A stretch of 64,000 bases of DNA from Lachnospiraceae bacterium NSJ-143. Its GTDB lineage: Bacteria; Bacillota; Clostridia; Lachnospirales; Anaerotignaceae. The stretch is taken from positions 92,803 through 156,802 of the forward strand of contig JALIFM010000007.1 in NCBI GenBank assembly GCA_022867625.1. Direction: 5' to 3'. Positions 61,924 to 64,000 of this stretch are shown here, piece by piece (position 1 is the stretch's first letter; each line of letters opens with the position of its first letter). The translations under genes were made by a program, and so were the position numbers. The notes under the pieces are model-generated. The model worked only from the letters and a program-made list of their open reading frames with translations. It did no database searches and had not been told where the DNA came from.

Positions 61924-63879
61924 ATGAAAACCAAAATAAATTTTCTTTTCTATATTTTCTTTTTTGTATTCACAGCACTCATATTCAGAATATCATACCT
62001 AAAAATAAGTTATGGCCGACAGTATACATCAATGTCTCTCAAACAGCAGGCAAGCTCAATAGACAAGGCTTATCACGCAAAACGCGGCAGCATAACAGAC
62101 CGTAACGGCAGTGTTATCGCCGAAAGCATTCCCATATATGATATAGTACTTGAACCAAAAACGCTTACAGAGCTAAACAACAGCTCCAGACAGAAATCGA
62201 CAGAAAGAACACTCTCATCACTAAGTGAAATACTCTCCATACCACAGAACAAACTTAATGAATATCTGTCTTTAAACCCTGACGGTTCACTAAAATACAG
62301 TCCTTATTATCAGGTAATATATAAAAATGCCGATTCAGCTACAGCCGATAAAATACGCTCACTTAAATTAAATGGTGTATACTTGGAGGAGAAAGAAAAA
62401 CGAAGGTATCCTTTTTCAGACCTTGCGTCAAAGGTCATAGGTTTTGAACACGGAGGTACTTTATACGGTATAGAAAATACCTATAATTCTTACCTTACAG
62501 GTATTGATGGCAGGTCATTTTGCAGCATAACGGGTACAGAAACTGAGATAATCGATATTCCGGCCCAAAACGGCTATACAGTTATGTCAACAATAGATAT
62601 GAATATTCAAAAAATAGCCGCTGATGTCATAAAAGAAGCCATGGAAAGCTACCCCTGCGAAACTGCTTCTATTATTATAATGAACCCGCAGACCGGCGAA
62701 ATACTTGCTATGACTGACTCAATGGATTTTGATTTGAATAATCCGTCGAAACCGGTCAACATAACAGAAAGCGATTTTAATCGGCTCTCAACTGAAAAGC
62801 AGTCTGATTACCTAAATAATATGTGGAAGAATTTCAACATCTACAGTACATTTGAGCCCGGTTCAATATTTAAGCCCCTTATCGCCGGCGCTGCTCTTGA
62901 CGAGGGAATTATTAATAAAAACACCTCTTTTTACTGCGCCGGTTTCAAACAGGTGAATGACAGAAAAATACATTGTATCAGGCGCACAGGCCATTTCAGC
63001 CAAACTCTGGAGCAGGCTATATCAAATTCCTGCAACTGTGTTATGATGGATATAGCAGAAAAAATGGGTAAAGAACTGTTTTATAAATACCAGAAAGATT
63101 TTGGTTTCGGCGAAAAAACAGGCATAGACCTTCCCAGTGAAACAGGCGCTTCCTCCCTGCTATATGGCCCAGACAGGCTTGGCCCTGTTGAGCTTGCCAC
63201 AAGCTCCTTTGGACAATCATTTAATGCCACTGCGCTTCAGTCGCTTACAGCCCTCTGTTCAATTGCAAACGGAGGAAAGCTTATTAAGCCCCGTATTGTG
63301 TCAGGGATAATTGATACCAACGGGAATGTAATTAAAGAATTCGCTCCGGAAACAAAGCGCTGCGTATTGTCAGAAGATACCTGCCGCGAAATTTCAGATT
63401 TAATGGTATCTGTAGTTGAAAACGGCACAGGCAGAAAAGCCAAAATAGAAGGCTATACCATAGCCGCCAAATCCGGCACAGGCGAACAGGGAAACAGAAA
63501 TGACGAGCTTTATACTATTACATTCGCCGGTTTCCTGCCGGCGGAAAATCCAGCTGTAGCGGCTATTGTTGTGATTGATAAACCTGCTGAATATGCCGAC
63601 GGCGTGACAACGGCTGCTCCGGCCTTTAAAAGCTTAATGGAAAAAACTATAAAATATATGGGTATTGAACCCTCCTATAAACCAAAAAAACAGGTTAATG
63701 CCAGTCAGGCAGAAATCCCCGATTATACCGGTTTTTATGCTGAAGATGCGTTGGCCCTTATTACCGACAGCTGTATGGAATATAAAATTGTCGGCTGTGG
63801 CTCAAAAATAATAAACCAGTTTCCAAAGCCCGGCTCCTATGTTCCGGAAGGTGCTGATATAATACTTTATACTGATTAG
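61924..63879 (+). CDS. Class B penicillin-binding protein, SpoVD/FtsI-like with C-terminal PASTA domain
   Basis: 651 residues: a short cytoplasmic start and one membrane segment (about 6-26), a pedestal with AKRGSITDRNGSVIAESIPIYD, and a transpeptidase domain. The active site is EPGSIFKPL (SxxK near residue 312), SNSCN near 367 and KSGTG near 515. One PASTA domain (about 597-650) begins IPDYTGFYAEDALALI. The layout matches SpoVD or septal PBPs. The ATG at MKTKINF follows GTGGAGG. Operators for BlaI suggest induction by beta-lactams. Confidence 0.93.
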   Translation: MKTKINFLFYIFFFVFTALIFRISYLKISYGRQYTSMSLKQQASSIDKAYHAKRGSITDRNGSVIAESIPIYDIVLEPKTLTELNNSSRQKSTERTLSSLSEILSIPQNKLNEYLSLNPDGSLKYSPYYQVIYKNADSATADKIRSLKLNGVYLEEKEKRRYPFSDLASKVIGFEHGGTLYGIENTYNSYLTGIDGRSFCSITGTETEIIDIPAQNGYTVMSTIDMNIQKIAADVIKEAMESYPCETASIIIMNPQTGEILAMTDSMDFDLNNPSKPVNITESDFNRLSTEKQSDYLNNMWKNFNIYSTFEPGSIFKPLIAGAALDEGIINKNTSFYCAGFKQVNDRKIHCIRRTGHFSQTLEQAISNSCNCVMMDIAEKMGKELFYKYQKDFGFGEKTGIDLPSETGASSLLYGPDRLGPVELATSSFGQSFNATALQSLTALCSIANGGKLIKPRIVSGIIDTNGNVIKEFAPETKRCVLSEDTCREISDLMVSVVENGTGRKAKIEGYTIAAKSGTGEQGNRNDELYTITFAGFLPAENPAVAAIVVIDKPAEYADGVTTAAPAFKSLMEKTIKYMGIEPSYKPKKQVNASQAEIPDYTGFYAEDALALITDSCMEYKIVGCGSKIINQFPKPGSYVPEGADIILYTD

Positions 63880-63882
63880 ACA

Positions 63883-63961
63883 GTCATGACCACGCCTAAA
63901 AGACGTGGCATGACCCAGCCCTATAAGGGCTTATTACTGCCAGCGCCTTAATGACGCTGGC
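63883..63961. other. Three consecutive stem-loops at the window edge
   Basis: Stem 1 is GTCATG-a-CCACG / CGTGG-CATGAC (63883-63914). Stem 2 is AGCCC / GGGCT (63917-63931). Stem 3 is GCCAGCG / CGCTGGC (63939-63961). They are packed without spare sequence and with little T run. GC content exceeds the surroundings. Such a set is typical of a structured RNA or the end of an IS200/IS605-type element; the window stops before a transposase could be seen. It may also terminate the PBP transcript. Confidence 0.45.
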
Positions 63962-64000
63962 TTTCACTTTGTTCAAGCCTTTGTGGACTGATTATCTGCT

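Overview
The window is about 64 kb of a low-GC Firmicutes chromosome, most likely an anaerobic spore-former of the class Clostridia. The reasons are near-universal strong AGGAGG-type ribosome binding sites, ATG/TTG/GTG starts, a YmxH-type PRC-barrel sporulation protein, S-layer-homology (SLH) surface proteins, a RemA-like regulator, and a gene order that follows the Bacillus/Clostridium core in long collinear blocks. No rRNA, tRNA or CRISPR array was seen.

Region 1 (1-36 kb) is housekeeping and almost entirely minus strand. It runs ftsY-smc, rluD-lspA-aroB, the division cluster ylmH-yggT-sepF-yggS followed by an orphan HlyD-like adaptor, a coiled-coil gene with coaD and rsmD, recG, fakA-like/asp23, rpmB (plus strand), then the PASTA-kinase block thiN-rpe-rsgA-prkC-stp-rlmN-rsmB. 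Next come a cupin, a YugP-type protease, fmt-def-priA-rpoZ-gmk-remA-yicC, divergent rqcH, nrdR and a ymxH-like gene. A 48-codon membrane peptide sits between thiN and rpmB, the slot that spoVM occupies in Bacillus. yicC and rqcH are separated by a perfectly symmetric palindrome that carries the same -35/-10 pair on both strands.

Region 2 (36-47.7 kb) is accessory metabolism and small regulators. It has an ornithine-cyclodeaminase-family gene with a short threonine-dehydratase-family gene next to a MarR regulator, and a PadR regulator divergent from a MATE pump with repeated operators over overlapping promoters. There is a decayed P-type ATPase tail and two PNPOx-fold genes. A self-contained 30-codon peptide unit lies beside an HxlR regulator. 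An Fe-S aldo/keto reductase follows, then a tandem P-II protein co-transcribed with a duplicated DUF1538 membrane protein, and an ogt-type DNA repair gene.

Region 3 (47.8-64 kb) is the cell envelope. It holds a 1.6-kilo-residue SLH surface protein, a threonine aldolase, and a beta-lactam-responsive cell-wall cluster. In that cluster a BlaI/BlaR1 pair lies between two class B penicillin-binding proteins, and no beta-lactamase is visible. Both PBP promoters are nearly identical (TTGACT-17-TAATAT) and carry ATTACAnnTGTAAT operators over the -10. The first PBP gene heads a three-gene unit with an unknown membrane-anchored protein and an SLH-GH18 hydrolase. I infer a beta-lactam-induced wall-repair regulon rather than a drug-destroying one. 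The window ends in three consecutive stem-loops that may belong to an element beyond the edge.
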